64,000 bases of DNA from an uncultured bacterium. GTDB taxonomy: Bacteria > Bacillota > Negativicutes > Veillonellales > Veillonellaceae. The stretch's first letter is position 1. Every line of letters starts with the position of its first letter. This document shows positions 25,177-33,857 of this stretch, piece by piece. The notes below the pieces were generated by a model, which saw only the letters and a list, made by a program, of their open reading frames with translations, was not told where the DNA came from and did no database searches. The stretch is from contig CAJMLW010000002.1 in the NCBI GenBank assembly GCA_905214495.1, positions 54,691 to 118,690 on the forward strand, given 5' to 3'. The position numbers and the translations under genes were made by a program.

Positions 25177-26392
25177 AGAAGCGCTTCATTTGTGGAATGA
25201 GGCTTTACGAGAACAATATCATAGCATCGAATCCGTTGCCGTTGGCGACGCAAAAGGATGTGTGTTGGCCGAAGATGTTTTGGCACCTACCGATGTGCCC
25301 GCTTTTCATAAATCTGCTATGGATGGCTATGCATTAGCCTATGAGTCTGGTCGCGATGAATATATCGTCGATGGTATCATCGGTGCCGGTGTTGTATGGG
25401 ATAAGCCCGTAACAACTGGCCATGCCGTACGTATCATGACAGGCGCTCCTGTACCAAATACTTGTGATACAGTTATCATGCAAGAACAGGTGCAAGGTAC
25501 TGGCGAAGTAGGGGCTACAATTACTATACAAGGTACGCAACAAAAGGGTAGCCATATTATCCCACGTGGTGAAGAATGTTCCTCAGGGACCGTTGTCATA
25601 CCAAAGGGGTCAGAAATAACCGCTACGGTACAGACGATTTTGACCGGACTAGGTTGCACAGATGTATCTGTGTATGCGATGCCACGTATTCTTGTGCTTA
25701 CATCGGGCCATGAAGTTATCGAACCTGGGGAACCTTTAACTGCCGGTAAAATCTATAATTCAAATCGCATGATGATTTGTAGCTTGCTAAATGATTTAGG
25801 GTTTCGGCGCGTTACACATTATCATGTAAGCGATGCACCGGATAAATTAGACTCAGAAATTAAACGCGTTCTTGAACTCGCTGAACAAGCAGATATCATC
25901 ATTAGCTCTGGCGGTGTATCCGTAGGTATGTTTGATACAATGCCTCTTATATATGAAAAATTAGGAGCTAAGACCTTATACGGTCGCATTCAAATGCGCC
26001 CAGGTGCAGCCTCTTATGGGGCCATTACGCCTAAAGGTCAACTTATCTTTGGATTATCTGGCAATCCTGGTGCAGCATTTAATGGTTGGCACCTACTAGT
26101 GGTACCTACCTTGCGTAGATATAAAGGTATTAAAAATTGGTCCACCCCAGTACTTAATTGTATAATGGACTGCGATTTATCTAAACGTAATGCCTTTGAT
26201 CGCTACGTGCAAGGCAAGGTCATATTTGGTGATGGACAACCACGTTTTGTAGCCAATCGTCACTTTAATAGTAGTAGTATGCTCGGACTATATACCGTTA
26301 ATGCTTTAGCTTGTATCCCCCAAGGCGTTCATGAAGTACATGAAGGAGATACCTTTAATGTATATCTATTAGGGCTGATACCTGCGATTTAA
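25157..26392 (+). CDS. moeA: Molybdopterin molybdenumtransferase
   Basis: Inserts molybdate into adenylylated molybdopterin, the last step of molybdenum cofactor assembly. 411 residues with the MoeA domain order: N-terminal APTDVPAFHKSAMDGYAL, GHAVRIMTGAPVPNTCDTV, the central MPT-binding VLTSGHEVIEPG, SSGGVSVGMFDT, and GLSGNPGAAFNG, then a C-terminal beta domain. The start codon lies inside the MobA-MobB gene (20-bp overlap), implying coupled translation. Confidence 0.93.
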   Translation: MIAVTVEEALHLWNEALREQYHSIESVAVGDAKGCVLAEDVLAPTDVPAFHKSAMDGYALAYESGRDEYIVDGIIGAGVVWDKPVTTGHAVRIMTGAPVPNTCDTVIMQEQVQGTGEVGATITIQGTQQKGSHIIPRGEECSSGTVVIPKGSEITATVQTILTGLGCTDVSVYAMPRILVLTSGHEVIEPGEPLTAGKIYNSNRMMICSLLNDLGFRRVTHYHVSDAPDKLDSEIKRVLELAEQADIIISSGGVSVGMFDTMPLIYEKLGAKTLYGRIQMRPGAASYGAITPKGQLIFGLSGNPGAAFNGWHLLVVPTLRRYKGIKNWSTPVLNCIMDCDLSKRNAFDRYVQGKVIFGDGQPRFVANRHFNSSSMLGLYTVNALACIPQGVHEVHEGDTFNVYLLGLIPAI

Positions 26393-26456
26393 ACTATATA
26401 ATTCAATTCTGTTGCTATAGATACTGAAATTAAATCTCAATTAATTTATAATAAAC

Positions 26457-26483
26457 GTAACGAAAGGATAATCCTTTTAGTTA
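26457..26483 (+). terminator. Hairpin after moeA
   Basis: TAAC-G-AAAGGA (from 26457) mirrors TCCTTT-TA-GTTA (to 26483) around a 3-nt loop. T residues at 26475-26478 lie inside the arm, so it is a weak terminator candidate. A TTGACA element follows near 26497 and could be the -35 box of the cupin gene. Confidence 0.45.
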
Positions 26484-26566
26484 CATCAATTGAGTTTTGA
26501 CAAAATGTATTTTAATCTACTTTTAACTACTTTTTCAATTATATAGTTATATAAGGAGTGATTTCT

Positions 26567-26902
26567 ATGAGTAAGACTTTCACAAAAAATATCCCAGTCA
26601 ACGAAATTTTACATCTAAGCGACCGTTTAGAGTATAAAGAGGGGCAAGTGATTAGTATTACGATTGCCCAAAATGAACGACTCAGCATTACCTTGTTTGC
26701 GTTGCCTAAGGGTGAAGAAATCTCTACTCATGTAACTGTAGGTGATGCGATTGTGCAAATCCTCGATGGTGAGGCTCACATCGTCGTCGGCGATGTGGAA
26801 CACAATGTGAAAGCTGGTGAAACCTTGATCATGCCATCTGACGTGCCTCATAGCCTTGATGCTCGAGAAAACTTCAAGATGCTGTTGACCGTCGTTAAAT
26901 AA
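26567..26902 (+). CDS. Small cupin-domain protein
   Basis: 111-residue single-domain cupin. The motif STHVTVGDAIVQILDGEAHI and the second motif GETLIMPSDVPHSLDA carry most of the typical metal-site residues (His in both motifs), though the first motif is reduced compared with HxH-type cupins. Start ATG 26567 is 9 nt after AAGGAG; a GTG at 26558 touches that site and is not used. Function cannot be told from sequence: such proteins are often sensors or small enzymes. It has its own terminator. Confidence 0.8.
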   Translation: MSKTFTKNIPVNEILHLSDRLEYKEGQVISITIAQNERLSITLFALPKGEEISTHVTVGDAIVQILDGEAHIVVGDVEHNVKAGETLIMPSDVPHSLDARENFKMLLTVVK

Positions 26903-26915
26903 ATATATCATAATA

Positions 26916-26951
26916 AATGCATCCCTTGTGTTTTTGAGGGGTGCATTTTTT
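26916..26951 (+). terminator. Rho-independent terminator
   Basis: AATGCATCCCTT pairs with GAGGGGTGCATT (ending near 26946) with wobble pairs, followed by a T run to 26951. Confidence 0.85.
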
Positions 26952-27010
26952 ATGGGGGATATTAGTTATTATGGATTATTTTCACTACACCTATAAACAT
27001 AATCACATAG

Positions 27011-27470
27011 ATTTTAGCAGCCATATATACAAGGTTAGTACGTATCATTACAATTGGCAAACGTTTCTTGCCAGACGCTCCAAGTTATCAACCAGATGGT
27101 GCTTTTGAAGGTAATGATGATTATAGCCATGTACCATCTTGGAAGAAATGGACTTCCGCACTTGTATTGATTTTGACAGTTGGTGCTATGATTTTTGAAA
27201 AACAATTAGGTGTAAAACTCTATGTAAGCGCATGGGTAGGTGCTCTTGTATTAGTTGCTACTAATGTTATTAGTGAAAGTGCAGCTGTTAGATCTATCGA
27301 TATGAAAACAATCATGCTCTTCGCTGGCTCTATGGCCCTTGGGGATGCAATGGTTAAAACAGGTACTGGTTCTGTAATTGCAGATATTATCGTGAATAGC
27401 CTTGGTGCTAGTCCATCTCCAATTTAGTATAGTGGCACTCGTATTATTACCAATCTTATTCCCGTTCTAA
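27011..27470 (+). pseudogene. Fragment of a DASS/SLC13-type anion transporter
   Basis: The frame is open after a TAG at 27008-27010 and reads RLVRIITIGKRFLPDAP, then two or three hydrophobic segments (ALVLILTVGAMIF, VSAWVGALVLVATNVIS, TIMLFAGSMALGDAMVKTG) like the middle of a divalent anion:sodium symporter or related ArsB/NhaD-type permease. It stops at 27425-27427; a shifted frame then reads TNLIP, similar to the next conserved segment, before similarity ends. Both the N-terminal third and the C-terminal half are missing and no start site exists, so this is a broken gene. Confidence 0.65.
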
Positions 27471-27487
27471 TATAATATGGTTTTAGA

Positions 27488-27526
27488 AGAAGCTTTAAGA
27501 CAAATTGTGTTAAAGCTTCTTTTTTA
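27488..27526 (+). terminator. Rho-independent terminator
   Basis: AGAAGCTTTAA (27488-27498) pairs with TTAAAGCTTCT (27510-27520), followed by a T run. It is a survivor of the broken transporter gene. Confidence 0.88.
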
Positions 27527-27694
27527 TGGAAATTATTAATTTATCTGTGCTTTTATAGATTGATTAGAAAAAACAATATACATATAAGTAATAAAAAATT
27601 AGACATAATCCATACTTTCACATATAATAGAAAGGTAACGAGTGTACAAATATACATTCACAGTAGACAAAACAGGTGTATATGAGGAGGAATT

Positions 27695-29365
27695 ATGCTT
27701 ACCGATATTGAAATAGCTCAACAAAATAAGATGGAAAAAATTCAGGTTATTGCTGATAAATGTGGTCTTACTCCTGATGATATTGAACAATATGGCCATT
27801 ATAAAGCGAAAATTTCCTTTGATGCCATTAAACGTTTAGAGAATAAAAAAGATGGTAAGTTAGTTCTCGTTACGGCGATTACGCCAACTCCAGCAGGGGA
27901 AGGTAAATCTACCACTACTATTGGTTTGGTACAAGCGTTGAATAAAATTGGTAAAAATGCCATTGCTGCACTTCGTGAGCCATCCTTGGGTCCTGTATTT
28001 GGTATAAAAGGTGGCGCCGCTGGTGGTGGCTATGCACAAGTAGTACCAATGGACGATATTAATTTGCACTTTACTGGCGATATGCATGCCATTACGGCAG
28101 CGAACAATTTATTGTCTGCTATGATAGACAATCACATTCACCAAGGTAACGAGTTAGAAATTGACTTACGCCAAATTTCTTGGACTCGTGTGCTCGACAT
28201 GAATGACCGTGCATTGCGAAATGTAACGGTGGCCCTAGGTGGCAAAGTATGTGGTTTCCCACGGGAAGATCATTTCATGATTACTGTTGCCTCTGAGATT
28301 ATGGCTGTTTTGTGCTTGGCGAAGGACTTAGAAGATTTGAAAGCTCGCTTTGGACGCATCGTGATTGGTCCAAATCTTAAAGGTGAACCAGTGTATGTAC
28401 ATCAACTCGGTTGTGAAGGGGCAATGGCTCTTCTCATGAAAGATGCTATAAAACCGAATCTTGTACAAACTTTGGAGCATACACCGGCTATTGTTCATGG
28501 CGGTCCATTCGCTAATATTGCTCATGGTTGTAACTCTGTGGTAGCTACAAAATTAGGCTTAAAACTAGGCGATATTGTTGTAACAGAGGCAGGCTTCGGT
28601 GCTGATTTAGGGGCGGAAAAATTCCTCGATATTAAATGTCGTTATGGTGATCTTTTTCCTAATGCTATCGTAATTGTAGCTACTTTGCGTGCCCTTAAAA
28701 TGCATGGTGGTGTACCAAAACAAGAGTTAAATACGGAAAATGTAGAAGCTGTAACAAACGGTTTTAGTAATTTACGTAAAGCTATTGAAAATATGCGCTT
28801 CTTCGGTGTACCTGTGATGGTTGCTATTAATAAATTTGTTACTGATACGGATGCAGAAATTGCGGAGTTAACACGTTTATGTAATGAATATGGCGTGCCT
28901 GTAGAGCTCAATGAATGTTGGGAAAAAGGTGGCGAAGGCGGTATTGATATGGCGAAACGCGTTGTGGAACTTGTGGAAGGCAGCGAACCAACACCTACAT
29001 TCGTATATGAATTAACCGATAGTATTGAAGACAAAATCGGTAAAATCGTTCGCACCATTTATGGCGGCGACGGTGTTACCTTTGATGGAAAAGCGAAAAA
29101 ACAAATCGCTCAACTAAAAGAGTGGGGGCTAGATAACTTACCAGTATGTATGGCGAAAACCCAATATTCTTTGTCTGATAATCCAGCATTATTAGGGGCC
29201 CCAACAGGATTTACAATTAATGTAACGGATATTCGTGTTGCTAACGGTGCAGGATTCCTCGTATGCCGTACAGGTGATGTTATGGTTATGCCTGGTTTAC
29301 CTAAACGTCCTGCTGCACTTAACATGGATATTGATGCAGACGGCACTATTAAAGGATTGTTCTAA
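27695..29365 (+). CDS. fhs: Formate-tetrahydrofolate ligase
   Basis: ATP-dependent joining of formate and tetrahydrofolate to 10-formyl-THF; the reverse reaction makes ATP from formyl-THF in purine fermenters. 556 residues, the usual length. Walker-type loop TPTPAGEGKSTTTIGL, then EPSLGPVFGIKGGAAGGGYA and NLHFTGDMHAI, VVTEAGFGADLGAEKF and GDVMVMPGLPKRPAA are all intact. ATG 27695 lies after GAGGAGG. It precedes a cyclodeaminase-type cyclohydrolase gene. Confidence 0.95.
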   Translation: MLTDIEIAQQNKMEKIQVIADKCGLTPDDIEQYGHYKAKISFDAIKRLENKKDGKLVLVTAITPTPAGEGKSTTTIGLVQALNKIGKNAIAALREPSLGPVFGIKGGAAGGGYAQVVPMDDINLHFTGDMHAITAANNLLSAMIDNHIHQGNELEIDLRQISWTRVLDMNDRALRNVTVALGGKVCGFPREDHFMITVASEIMAVLCLAKDLEDLKARFGRIVIGPNLKGEPVYVHQLGCEGAMALLMKDAIKPNLVQTLEHTPAIVHGGPFANIAHGCNSVVATKLGLKLGDIVVTEAGFGADLGAEKFLDIKCRYGDLFPNAIVIVATLRALKMHGGVPKQELNTENVEAVTNGFSNLRKAIENMRFFGVPVMVAINKFVTDTDAEIAELTRLCNEYGVPVELNECWEKGGEGGIDMAKRVVELVEGSEPTPTFVYELTDSIEDKIGKIVRTIYGGDGVTFDGKAKKQIAQLKEWGLDNLPVCMAKTQYSLSDNPALLGAPTGFTINVTDIRVANGAGFLVCRTGDVMVMPGLPKRPAALNMDIDADGTIKGLF

Positions 29366-29414
29366 TCATATGTTATTGTAATTGATATAGTATTTGTATT
29401 GACATAGTATACAG

Positions 29415-29432
29415 AGGGGGCAATGGCCCCCT
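29415..29432 (+). terminator. GC-rich hairpin between fhs and the cyclohydrolase gene
   Basis: AGGGGGC (29415-29421) pairs with GCCCCCT (29426-29432) around AATG, followed by TTGTTATT. It lies just before the next ribosome binding site and may lower read-through from fhs. Confidence 0.55.
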
Positions 29433-29451
29433 TTGTTATTGAGGAGTATAT

Positions 29452-30069
29452 ATGGATTTATTGACGAGTTCTGTAAAAGATTTTGTAGCGGCAACCGCAT
29501 CAAAGGAACCTACTCCAGGTGGCGGTGCTATTGCAGCGTTGACGGCAGCTACGGGGGCAGCATTGGCTGAAATGGTAGCAAATTTAACCTTTGATAAAAA
29601 AGGTTACGAAGATGTGCAAGAGGAGATGCATCTTTTACAACAAAAAGCAGAGGTTATTCGTGAGAAAGCGCTTTCACTAGCACAAGCAGATGCTAATGTA
29701 TTTAATTTGTTTATGGATGCCTTGGCATTGCCCAAAAATACGGATGAAGAAAAAATGGCGCGTACTGCTGCGATTCAACAGGCATATAAGGATGCGGCTA
29801 GTGTACCTTTAGAAATAGGCATGATTAGTTATGAAATATTTGATCTTGCCTATATTGCGGCTACGAAGGGTAACCAAAATCTCATTACTGATGGTATTAT
29901 TGCAGCTATTAATGCAAGAGCTGCAGTAAAGGCAGCCTTTTTAAATGTGCGTATCAATATATCTGGCATTAAGGATGAACGCTACGTAGCTGATTTAAAA
30001 GCGCAAATGACTCAAATTGAATCTGAATTAGATGAAAAGGAAGCATCCATTTTAGCCTTGTACAAATAA
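29452..30069 (+). CDS. fchA: Cyclodeaminase/cyclohydrolase family protein (FchA-like)
   Basis: Folate enzyme of the formiminotransferase-cyclodeaminase family, 205 residues. The signature PTPGGGAIAALTAATGAALAEM near the N-terminus is diagnostic; the rest is helical. Members convert 5-formimino-THF to methenyl-THF with ammonia release, or act as methenyl-THF cyclohydrolase (FchA of acetogens). Next to fhs this would complete a formimino/methenyl to formate branch. It starts after GAGGAG and ends at a terminator. Which of the two activities holds cannot be decided here. Confidence 0.85.
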   Translation: MDLLTSSVKDFVAATASKEPTPGGGAIAALTAATGAALAEMVANLTFDKKGYEDVQEEMHLLQQKAEVIREKALSLAQADANVFNLFMDALALPKNTDEEKMARTAAIQQAYKDAASVPLEIGMISYEIFDLAYIAATKGNQNLITDGIIAAINARAAVKAAFLNVRINISGIKDERYVADLKAQMTQIESELDEKEASILALYK

Positions 30070-30125
30070 ATGGACGATAACATACTTTTATAGTCTTAAT
30101 GTTCGGAAAATATAAAGATAGAGGG

Positions 30126-30160
30126 CCTTAGAAAATAAAATTTCTGAGGTTTCTCTTTTT
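30126..30160 (+). terminator. Rho-independent terminator
   Basis: CCTTAGAAA (30126-30134) pairs with TTTCTGAGG (30141-30149), one G-T pair, followed by TTTCTCTTTTT. Confidence 0.8.
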
Positions 30161-30232
30161 CTATTGTTAAAATCCGAATAATAACGTAAGATATAAGTGT
30201 AATGTTTGTAGTTTAGAGAACAGGAGACCATT

Positions 30233-31555
30233 ATGTCAGAACAAAACAATACTGTTGATTCTATGTTGCCAATACCAAAGCTGTTTGCCTATGGTTTACA
30301 ACACGTATTAGCAATGTATGCCGGTGCTGTAGCGGTACCAATCATTATTGCGCAAGCAATGCATTTGCCTGTAGAGGATTTAATTCGACTTATTACAGCG
30401 GACTTGTTTACTTGCGGTATTGCCACACTTATCCAAACATTAGGGTTTGGCAATATTGGTGGTCGTATCCCGATGATTCAAGGTGTAACCTTTGCCTCTG
30501 TTGGACCTATGGCCATGATTGGGGCCCAACATGGTATGACCGCTATTTACGGTGCCATCATCATAGCCGGTATTTTTACTTTCTTAGTAGCACCATTTTT
30601 TAGTCGTTTGATTCGACTCTTCCCACCTGTTGTAACAGGCACCATTATTACAATCATTGGTATTAATCTCATGCCTGTAGCTGTAAACTGGATGGGGGGC
30701 GGTGTAGGCAATCTGCAGTTTGGTAGTCTTACCAACATCGGTCTTGGGTTCCTCACATTCCTAATCGTTATCTTTACCTATAAATTTGCCAAAGGTTTTC
30801 TTGGTAACCTTTCCGTTTTAATTGGTCTTATTGGTGGTACGGCTATTGCCTTTGCCATGGGTGTAGCTAATTTTGCTGAGGTTGGCAAAGCTCACTGGGT
30901 GGCTATGATTGAACCATTCTACTTTGGTATGCCAACATTTGATTGGGCATCTGTACTTTCCATGGTAGTCGTTATGCTCGTTGTTATGGTTGAAACAACT
31001 GGCGATAGTATTGCTATTGGTGAGATTGTAGATAAAAAAATCGGTCGCAAGGAATTGGCATCCATTATCCGTGCCGATGGTCTTTCCACTGTTATTGGCG
31101 GTATCCTTAACAGCTTCCCATATACAGCATTTGCTCAAAACGTTGGTCTTATCGCTGTAACACGCGTTAAAAGCCGCTTTGTAGTAGCTGCATCTGGGGT
31201 AATCTTAATTTTATTAGGTTTATTCCCTAAATTGGCTGCCGTTGTAGCAAGCATTCCAAATTCAGTGCTCGGCGGTGCTGGTATTGCTATGTTTGGTATG
31301 ATTATTGCTAGCGGTATCCGTTCTCTTGGTAAAGTTAATTTTGATGGTAATCAAAACTTGATGCTTGTTGCTATTAGTATTGGTGTATCCATGATTCCTA
31401 TTGCAGCACCAACATTTTATGCACATTTCCCTGCATGGGCTCAAATTATTTTGAAATCTGGTATTACCTTTGGTAGTATCATGGCCATCCTCCTTAACCT
31501 ATTGCTTAATGGCGTAAATAAGGGTGATGAATTTAAAGAAATGGGCCGTCGTTAA
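30233..31555 (+). CDS. Purine permease, NCS2 family (xanthine/urate type)
   Basis: Inner-membrane nucleobase:cation symporter of 440 residues with about 14 hydrophobic stretches. Motifs: YGLQHVLAMYAGAVAVP, TLGFGNIGGRIPMIQGVTFA, the substrate-site acidic VVMVETTGDSIAIGEI, and NSFPYTAFAQNVGLI, whose QNVG follows the xanthine/uric-acid branch pattern rather than the uracil branch. The start follows CAGGAG. No purine riboswitch is visible upstream. The neighbouring molybdenum cofactor and formyl-THF genes suggest uptake of purines for fermentation or salvage. Confidence 0.87.
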   Translation: MSEQNNTVDSMLPIPKLFAYGLQHVLAMYAGAVAVPIIIAQAMHLPVEDLIRLITADLFTCGIATLIQTLGFGNIGGRIPMIQGVTFASVGPMAMIGAQHGMTAIYGAIIIAGIFTFLVAPFFSRLIRLFPPVVTGTIITIIGINLMPVAVNWMGGGVGNLQFGSLTNIGLGFLTFLIVIFTYKFAKGFLGNLSVLIGLIGGTAIAFAMGVANFAEVGKAHWVAMIEPFYFGMPTFDWASVLSMVVVMLVVMVETTGDSIAIGEIVDKKIGRKELASIIRADGLSTVIGGILNSFPYTAFAQNVGLIAVTRVKSRFVVAASGVILILLGLFPKLAAVVASIPNSVLGGAGIAMFGMIIASGIRSLGKVNFDGNQNLMLVAISIGVSMIPIAAPTFYAHFPAWAQIILKSGITFGSIMAILLNLLLNGVNKGDEFKEMGRR

Positions 31556-31579
31556 TCGGCTTTCACCATTATTCATACG

Positions 31580-31615
31580 AAGAACTCTACTCATAATGGG
31601 TAGGGTTCTTTTCTT
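31580..31615 (+). terminator. Rho-independent terminator
   Basis: AAGAACTCTACTC (31580-31592) pairs with GGGTAGGGTTCTT (31598-31610) with two G-U pairs, followed by TTCTT. Confidence 0.82.
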
Positions 31616-31728
31616 GAAAGTAATAATCCTAAAATAGTGACTAAACTCACAGGGGTTACACCTATATACTATGGTATAATAAATTGATAAATTTAGATGA
31701 TTTGTTCCCATAAGAAGGGAAGGAGTTT

Positions 31729-32169
31729 ATGGCTGAAGGTAAGATTATTGCCATCTCCATTAGCGAGAAAAAAGGGCAAAAGAAACATAATATTGAATCT
31801 GCCAATCTCATCGTAGATCACGGCATGGAAGGCGATGCACACGCAGGTAATTGGCATCGCCAAATTAGTTTACTCGGCATTAAGAGTATTGAGCATATGC
31901 GCGATAAGGGGGCCGATGTAAAACCTGGTGATTTTGCTGAAAATATCACCGTCGAAGGTATTGTATTGTATGATTTACCGGTCGGTACAAAGTTACAACT
32001 AGGTCCTGAGGTGTTATTAGAGGTCACACAAATTGGTAAAGAATGCCATCAGGGCTGCGAAATTATGAAACAAGTTGGATCTTGTATTATGCCTACGCAA
32101 GGAATTTTTGGTAAAGTTCTAAAAAATGGTACAATTAACGTAGGTGATGACGTATCCATTATTAAATAA
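31729..32169 (+). CDS. MOSC-domain protein
   Basis: 146-residue protein with a single MOSC domain, the fold named after molybdenum cofactor sulfurases. DHGMEGDAHAGNWHRQISLL and the conserved cysteine in QIGKECHQGC are present. Stand-alone MOSC proteins are thought to carry sulfur for molybdoenzymes of the xanthine dehydrogenase type. It lies 19 bp before moaA. The ribosome binding site AAGGAG overlaps a hairpin TTCCC/GGGAA (31705-31721), which could affect translation. Confidence 0.87.
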   Translation: MAEGKIIAISISEKKGQKKHNIESANLIVDHGMEGDAHAGNWHRQISLLGIKSIEHMRDKGADVKPGDFAENITVEGIVLYDLPVGTKLQLGPEVLLEVTQIGKECHQGCEIMKQVGSCIMPTQGIFGKVLKNGTINVGDDVSIIK

Positions 32170-32188
32170 GGATGTAAAGAGGTGTACT

Positions 32189-33154
32189 ATGAAGGACGCA
32201 TGGGGCCGAACAATTGAATATGTACGTCTATCTTTGACAGATGCGTGCAATTTTTGCTGCCCTTATTGCAGACCAGCAGAGATTACACCACAAAGCCAAC
32301 ATCAACTATTATCTGTAGATGAATGGATGACTATTTTAGGTGCATTTCATCAATTGGGGGTAAAAGCCGTACGCCTTACAGGTGGTGAGCCGTTATTATA
32401 TCCTCATATTGAAGAGTTATTAGCACGTATCAAGCAAACCGGATGGTTTGAAGATATATCCATGACTACTAATGGTAGTTTATTGGCACCGCGGGCTAAG
32501 AAATTGAAAGAACTCGGTTTGAACAGAGTCAATATTAGCCTTGATTCCCTTGATAGCGATGCTTTTGCTCTATGTGTGGGCAAAGCTAACCAACTCGACT
32601 CCGTTCTAAGTGGTATTCAAAGTGCTATTGATGCAGGCTTTATTTCTGTTAAAATTAATACTGTGTTATCCCGACATTGGACTGATGATGAAGTTCACGA
32701 TTTGTTACATTACGTAGAAACTTGGCCTGTGATTTGGCGCTTTATTGAATATATGCCATTTCAGGGGGATGCGTTTCATGGACCGACCTTCGATGAATGG
32801 AAGGCTCAATTAGAACGTGTCAGCGGTGGTATCCTTACCGAAAATCATGGTGTGTACGGTTTTGGACCTGCCATGTATTATAATTTACCGAGTGGTAAGG
32901 AGATTGGGTTCATATTCTCAATGTCTCATAGTTATTGTGATACATGCAATCGTGTTCGTCTTACTTCAGATGGTCAAATGCGACTCTGCCTTCTACGTGA
33001 TGATGAGGCCGATTTAGTATCTCTTGTACGTCGAGGACTAAGTGAAACTGAACTCGCCAGTCATATTGAATGGGCACTACAACGTAAACAAGAACGTCAT
33101 GATGGTGTTACAATGGATCAACCAGAACGCCCTATGTGGCGCATCGGAGGATAG
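32189..33154 (+). CDS. moaA: GTP 3',8-cyclase
   Basis: Radical-SAM enzyme that starts molybdopterin synthesis from GTP. 321 residues from ATG 32189, which follows AAAGAGGTG; an in-frame ATG at 32144 lies inside the MOSC gene and lacks a site. The first iron-sulfur cluster motif is Cys20-x3-Cys24-x2-Cys27; the second, MoaA-specific one is in SYCDTCNRVRLTSDGQMRLC; the protein ends in the conserved Gly-Gly that reaches the active site. LTGGEPLLYP and MTTNGSLL are SAM-binding segments. moaC and other partners are not in the window. Confidence 0.93.
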   Translation: MKDAWGRTIEYVRLSLTDACNFCCPYCRPAEITPQSQHQLLSVDEWMTILGAFHQLGVKAVRLTGGEPLLYPHIEELLARIKQTGWFEDISMTTNGSLLAPRAKKLKELGLNRVNISLDSLDSDAFALCVGKANQLDSVLSGIQSAIDAGFISVKINTVLSRHWTDDEVHDLLHYVETWPVIWRFIEYMPFQGDAFHGPTFDEWKAQLERVSGGILTENHGVYGFGPAMYYNLPSGKEIGFIFSMSHSYCDTCNRVRLTSDGQMRLCLLRDDEADLVSLVRRGLSETELASHIEWALQRKQERHDGVTMDQPERPMWRIGG

Positions 33155-33155
33155 T

Positions 33156-33458
33156 ATGGGATTCTTTGATTTTCTGAAACCGAGAAATAAGGAGTTTGTC
33201 GAATCCTGTTGGCCTGGTGGTAAAATGTTGCAAGTCCACATGGAATACGATACACAAAAACTTATATTTACCTATATAGGCCGTTATGGATTACAATTTA
33301 GAGTGCCTAAGGCTGATGTAACCGACATTATTGTGAAAGAAGTAAGTCGTACTCATAGTGTTATTCAAATTTACCAAGGCGACGTATGTGCGGGAACCAC
33401 GGATATCATTCCTACAGAGGCTTGTGAAACGATAAAGAATTGGATGCTAGAATTCTAA
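33156..33458 (+). CDS. Hypothetical protein behind moaA
   Basis: 100-residue soluble protein starting one base after the moaA stop (ATG 33156, preceded by CGGAGGATAG). It begins MGFFDFLKPRNKEF, followed by beta-rich sequence (LIFTYIGRYGLQFRV, SVIQIYQGDVCAGTTDI) that might form a small barrel or PH-like domain. No family recognised. The tight spacing suggests co-translation with moaA, but a link to molybdenum cofactor is not shown. Confidence 0.7.
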   Translation: MGFFDFLKPRNKEFVESCWPGGKMLQVHMEYDTQKLIFTYIGRYGLQFRVPKADVTDIIVKEVSRTHSVIQIYQGDVCAGTTDIIPTEACETIKNWMLEF

Positions 33459-33565
33459 TATCCTATGTATATAGATATGGTATAAATCAAATTGATATAT
33501 TTTATGGGAATGTAATAAATATTCTTTACATTCCTATAAAATAAGCATATAATAATTCATGTCAT

Positions 33566-33641
33566 GGACCACTAGCTCAGCTGGCAGAGCACCTGACTCT
33601 TAATCAGGGTGTCCAGGGTTCGAACCCCTGGTGGTCCACCA
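33566..33641 (+). tRNA. tRNA-Lys (CTT)
   Basis: 76 nt cloverleaf: acceptor GGACCAC/GTGGTCC, D arm with TAGCTCAGCTGGCAGAGCA, anticodon stem CCTGA/TCAGG with loop CTCTTAA (anticodon CTT at 33599-33601), T arm with GGTTCGAACCC, and an encoded CCA end. It reads lysine AAG codons. A terminator follows, and the opposite strand carries an integrase-tail remnant overlapping it. Confidence 0.97.
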
Positions 33642-33725
33642 AAATAAACCCGCACGGTTGTGCGGGTTTTTCTTTTGACATCACTTTTATCAGGTTACCT
33701 TTTGACATCATTTTGACATTAATTA
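33604..33725 (-). pseudogene. Tail of a tyrosine integrase, integration scar at tRNA-Lys
   Basis: On the minus strand the frame reads NVKMMSKGNLIKVMSKEKPA and then QPCGFILVDHQGFEPWTP before a stop inside the tRNA. Integrases of elements inserted at tRNA genes often end in this way, because the element's attachment site copies the tRNA end. The DNA shows this as three TTTTGACAT(CA) units at 33673, 33700 and 33711. No catalytic integrase sequence is left; a stop (TAG) interrupts the frame at 33757-33759. It is interpreted as what remained after loss of a prophage or island. Confidence 0.5.
33646..33675 (+). terminator. Terminator of tRNA-Lys
   Basis: AAACCCGCAC (33646-33655) pairs with GTGCGGGTTT (33660-33669) around GGTT, then a T run. 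The gap from 33676 to 33857 otherwise holds the integrase scar and AT-rich DNA before the peroxidase gene. Confidence 0.92.
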
Positions 33726-33857
33726 AAAGTTGACTTTTAGGGAGATTAAAATGAAACTAGAAGATATAATTTTATTCTGATAAATATCGCATAGACAATA
33801 AATTAATAATCACTTATGATTGGTATATAGTACTATTTCTCATTAGGAGGATCCCAA

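Noticed and set aside
27068..27427. Intact small membrane protein gene
   Set aside because: The sequence matches only the middle of a large transporter, its apparent start is an internal TTG without a site, and coding similarity extends upstream and, frameshifted, downstream.
30070..30232. Possible purine riboswitch before the NCS2 permease
   Set aside because: No purine-aptamer core was found; the region holds only a terminator and plain AT-rich DNA.
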